From Rotaria macrura (taxonomy: Eukaryota > Rotifera > Eurotatoria > Philodinida > Philodinidae), in the NCBI GenBank assembly GCA_900239685.1, contig OENT01000052.1, positions 62,001 through 126,000 on the forward strand: a stretch of 64,000 nt of DNA. Reading direction: 5' to 3'. The notes under the pieces are model-generated. The model did no database searches and was not told the origin of the DNA. It saw nothing but the letters and a program-made list of their open reading frames with translations. Below, in pieces: positions 56,586 to 64,000 of the stretch (position 1 is the stretch's first letter; each line of letters opens with the position of its first letter). Both the position numbers and the translations under genes were made by a program.

Positions 56586-58500
56586 AGTCTTTCTTATAGC
56601 TTAGATTTACATCTCACATGTGGGCCTAGTCGAAGGACAGCTACGGATTTACAGTTACATCTTAGTGTAGTTTTCGAAAAACAATACCGCATTGAAGAAT
56701 AGATGTTATAAGTTTTGAATTCATATTTTTATTTTTTTTTCTTGTTTAAATGGTTCCTTTAGAATTGCAAAAAGCTTAGAATGAACTGAACTATACGCAT
56801 ACGTGAGCTATTGAAATACATGATAGATATTTCTTGAAGGAAAGTGCAAAGCAACTTGATAAAATCAATTATACTTGCGAAGTAAATTGAAAGTATGAAT
56901 TTTAAGATATTTTAAACACTTTGTATTTGAATCATATGTAATTTATTGATAATATGAATATGGACAATTTAAATTGAAAGATACGTTTCAATGGCATGAA
57001 TTTCACTTACGTTAGCTGCAAATTTAAAGCGACTCCCTACAGCTCATGGGTATAAAATAACGGCAAAGTAGCTCATCAATATTTTGTTTCTTTTTTACTA
57101 TGATAAGTTTCAAATTAATTTAGCCCTGAAAAAGTTGTGTTTAGTGTGATTATAATCAATATCAACTAATGTTCATTTGATAATATTCTTAAAAGAATCT
57201 AATAAAATGCATTCTTTGACAACACTTTATTCAGCGTTGTTTGAATCCTTTTTCTATTTCTTCAAAGAAATTATTTTTTACAAAGTTATTCAAATTCGAT
57301 CACCAGATACGAAAGCATATCATCCTGCATTCTTCTTTAGAAGGGATTACTCTTTTGACAAAAGAAAATATTTCTTTCATGAGCATCATGAATGTGAAAC
57401 ATGCGCGGTTATTCTCTCAAAATAGCCAAAAAAGGAGCTTGAGCAATACAGATCACTACAACATTCATGATGTGTAACCTGTGAATTAAACTTTATTTCA
57501 GAGTAATGAATTACTAAGAAGGTTACAGTGAAATACTAGATTAGGCAAATCGATCAGACTGAAAATAAAACAACGACATTCTATTCTGTCTTTGCTTGCT
57601 TGAGTATTTACAAATTGCGACCATTAACCTATTTTGCATACTATGCCTAGCAATGGTGATCGCATCACTCAAACGTTGAATATTTTAATGCTGAACAAAT
57701 AATCATAGTCGAGTTTACATTTACAGAAAGTATTTATATCTTCAATCCATTCCTAGTTTTTATATAATACACAAAATGTTTTACTTACGTATAATTTAGC
57801 ACAGTTACCGTTCAATTGTGCATAAGTTCACATGCGTATTGGAGAACGAATTTTTATTTTGCATTTCACCGTTTTATATTCGTATTGTCTAAGACGTAGA
57901 ATTGACGAATGTATGAAGAAAAACTCCTTAGAGTTTCCATGGTGTTGATTTTGAACAAAAGAGATTTCAGTTGAGCTCTGTGTATTGCATTATTAATCGT
58001 GGATTTTGTTTAGAGAGAATTGCATATCTGTAAAATATGTCAGTTTTTCAAGTTTTCAGATGGCAGCTTACACAAACATTAGAACAAAAAGCAGATCTAT
58101 TTCAAGCTTCTCATCAACTTTTCACGTACTAACGGCTCATAGATTATGAAGAGCTTTCCAAACCAATGCAAAATAAATTATTGTTTTTTATTTAAAATAG
58201 TTTGCTTTTGCCTCACAACATGCGAGGAGATTTGAACGATTCCAGTTTCTATTCGCAAGCATATGACTAGAAGTTTATATATAATATAGTGAAAATTTTC
58301 CTAGTACAGACACTTGATTTTATTGGACTCATCCTAAATAAATTTATTTCCGATTTGAACCAATCGATTTTCCGTAAATCAGAATCTTCATTTACTGAAT
58401 GCTATTTATTCATCGCTGAATCGTGAATGCGTTTTCTTCTCATTTCGAAATGATGAACTATGTACATAGTGCAAGTGTTAGTAACTCATTTCTTTCTCAA

Positions 58501-58555
58501 ACACACACACACACACACATGTGAGTCGTACACATGTTTATATATATATATATAT
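58501..58555. repeat. CA and TA microsatellites
   Basis: An (AC)9-10 run at 58501-58519 is followed, after about 20 bases, by a TA run at about 58539-58555. Confidence 0.9.
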
Positions 58556-58643
58556 CATCATCTTAGCATTTACTGTACGAAGAAAACATCTAGAAAAACA
58601 AAAACAATATCTCTTAATTTCATTCTGTTTTCAAAACCGTGTA

Positions 58644-58933
58644 CACACGGAAAAATTTTTAGGGATGAACCGTGGTCAACCGCGGTTATTTTCACCTAAC
58701 CACGGTTTTCCCTAGACAATCGCAGCGTCACTGAAAAAAGTGCGGTTAACCGCGTTTTTCTCGCTGCGTTTTAAATTAACCGCAGTTTTCTAAATAAAAA
58801 CCACGGTATTCGAAAATGCAGTTCGACTCGTTTTCCCAAAACCGCAGTGAACACCATGGCGAACGCGATATTCCAAAACGTGGTTTTGAAAAACGCAAAT
58901 AACCGCGTTTTTATATTGAATTTTTTCCGTGAG
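58644..58933. mobile_element. TA-flanked miniature element rich in AACCGCGGTT, 290 bp
   Basis: The ends read inward as CACACGGAAAAATTT and CTCACGGAAAAAATT and are flanked by TA (58642-58643, 58934-58935). The interior repeats variants of AACCGCGGTT and CGTGGTTTT on both strands. No coding frame is expected; the minus-strand frames at 58771-58990 are shadows of the repeat. Confidence 0.75.
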
Positions 58934-59260
58934 TAGTAGGTGCGTGCTTTTCTTAGTAGACAACCTTCTCTCGAGTAATAAAACATACATGTATCATTTA
59001 TCTATTGTGAAACTAAATAATACAAGTGTAAAAATTCTTAACAGCTTTCCCTGAATTTTCAGTAATTCTGGCAATTGAGGAACAAGAAAGTGACATCTTT
59101 TTATTACTGATCTTTGAACCCCGGCGCACCAATCATTTTTGTTCTGTACTCTCGATCAGTCCATGTCAATGTCCGTATTCATGAAGACATCTCATGTTTT
59201 TACAGTGCTTTGTATCAAAAATAAAACGAATCGAGTTTATTTTTAGATCACTAAATAACA

Positions 59261-63245
<3,985 letters not shown>

Positions 63246-63323
63246 GCATTTGAAACGATTTTTTTCTTTTGTTTTCTTTTTAATATTTTAATTGTTTTTC
63301 TATAGTTATGCATAATAATTAAA

Positions 63324-63329
63324 AATAAA
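63324..63329 (+). promoter_or_regulatory. Poly(A) signal of mtHsp70
   Basis: AATAAA lies about 80 bases after the stop and about 150 bases before the tRNA gene. Confidence 0.4.
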
Positions 63330-63479
63330 ATAAAAACTTTGAAAAAGCATTTAGCGAAGTTGGAAAATTGAAGACTTCCTATTTTTATATTTAATTGGGA
63401 AAGCGTTGACTAGTTGTATTCGGATTTCGCAAAAAGTCTCATATTGATGATTTAGGAAGTTTTTCGAATGCCGCATACG

Positions 63480-63551
63480 GGGGGCATAGCTCAGTGGTAG
63501 AGCGATCGCTTCGCATGCGATAGGTCGTGAGTTCAATCCCCACTGCCTCCA
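63480..63551 (+). tRNA. tRNA-Ala (anticodon CGC)
   Basis: The 72-base sequence folds as a cloverleaf. The acceptor stem GGGGGCA pairs with TGCCTCC (one G-T), the D arm is GCTCAGTGGTAGAGC, and the anticodon stem ATCGC/GCGAT is perfect around the loop TTCGCAT (anticodon CGC). The T arm is GTGAG/CCCAC with one A-C mismatch, followed by discriminator A. Box A (TAGCTCAGTGG) and box B (GTTCAATCC) are present. There is no intron and no encoded CCA. Confidence 0.93.
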
Positions 63552-63557
63552 TTTTTT
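63552..63557 (+). terminator. RNA polymerase III terminator of tRNA-Ala
   Basis: A run of six T residues directly follows the discriminator base. Confidence 0.85.
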
Positions 63558-64000
63558 ACCATTACCTGCTATAAATAAAGCATAGTGCGCTGTACCATAC
63601 AAAATAATTGTTATTATTACAATAGAAGTATTTGTGAGAATTTCGAATTCAAAAAAAAAACAACATGCTAAATTTTCTTGAAATCTTACGTAGTATATAT
63701 TTTTTCACTTCAATAAATTTGAAGTGAAAATTTTGATTTATTTTTCTTTGCGTTTTGCAAACTCAAATTACCATAATAGTTTTGAGTAACTATTGTGAAA
63801 TTTAAGATTAAAAATGTTTGTAGGAAGTTTTTCTATTCAAATTATTTCACCGTTTCTTATTTAGCATGGCGTTTATTTTTAACAGATATCTTGGTCAAAA
63901 TAATTACACTGCTGGGTCTCTGTTTCTAGATCTTTCCATCGTCATGGAACCTATTTTCCTTCTTCATTAATCTTAATAAATAAAACTGTTATTTTTAAAT
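63558..64000. other. AT-rich right edge, no gene seen
   Basis: I see no coding exon or defined repeat in the last 440 bases, apart from a short imperfect inverted repeat around ttcacttcaataaatttgaagtgaa (63706-63730). Confidence 0.5.

Larger units (their letters stand above)
56586..59260. other. Spacer between choline sulfatase and mtHsp70
   Basis: No gene is seen in these 2.7 kb. They contain a CA and a TA microsatellite near 58501-58555 and the TA-flanked element at 58644-58933. The mtHsp70 promoter must lie at the right end. Confidence 0.5.

Noticed and set aside
58771-58990. Two overlapping minus-strand frames of 66-71 residues
   Set aside because: They lie mainly within the AACCGCGGTT-rich miniature element and reflect its repeat structure.

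Overview
The window reads as the nuclear genome of a small invertebrate animal, most likely a bdelloid rotifer (Adineta/Rotaria type). This is an inference. It rests on strongly AT-rich DNA, many GT-AG introns of 50-60 bp mixed with a few of 1-2.3 kb, metazoan-only genes (NuMA, SPSB, PrimPol), an ADP-ribosyltransferase-like/TPR protein of a style I associate with bdelloids, and an intronless bacterial-type choline sulfatase. No retroviral, LTR or Polinton element was recognised.

Ten protein genes and one tRNA can be supported, most by splicing exons by hand until the frame closed. On the + strand: SPSB-like SPRY/SOCS-box protein (1081-2892), PrimPol (10056-14329), F-box protein with a Cys/His cluster (19050-20901), ZNRD2/SSSCA1 (39324-40107), NuMA-like spindle protein (43616-50949), choline sulfatase (54960-56585), mitochondrial Hsp70 (59261-63245) and tRNA-Ala(CGC) (63480-63551). 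On the - strand: a 2230-residue ankyrin/WWE/DEAH-helicase/nucleotidyltransferase-like/PARP protein (28832-21678), an ART-like/TPR protein (37046-32850) and ORC4 (42931-41615).

The long spacers (2893-10055, 14330-19049, 28833-32849, 50950-54959, 56586-59260) and some introns are littered with short non-autonomous DNA transposons. Four have hAT-type ends, three of them with 8-bp target duplications; four others are TA-flanked or foldback elements.

The genes are not an operon. By theme, ORC4 and PrimPol serve DNA replication and damage bypass, and NuMA serves spindle orientation. SPSB and the F-box protein are predicted substrate receptors of cullin-RING ubiquitin ligases. Two separate ADP-ribosyltransferase-fold genes lie within about 16 kb. 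The most unusual object is the helicase-PARP protein: one 2230-residue chain joins a WWE module (poly-ADP-ribose/ADP-ribose reader family), an ankyrin region, a complete DEAH RNA-helicase core, a polymerase-beta-type nucleotidyltransferase signature and a PARP domain with an intact H-Y-E triad.
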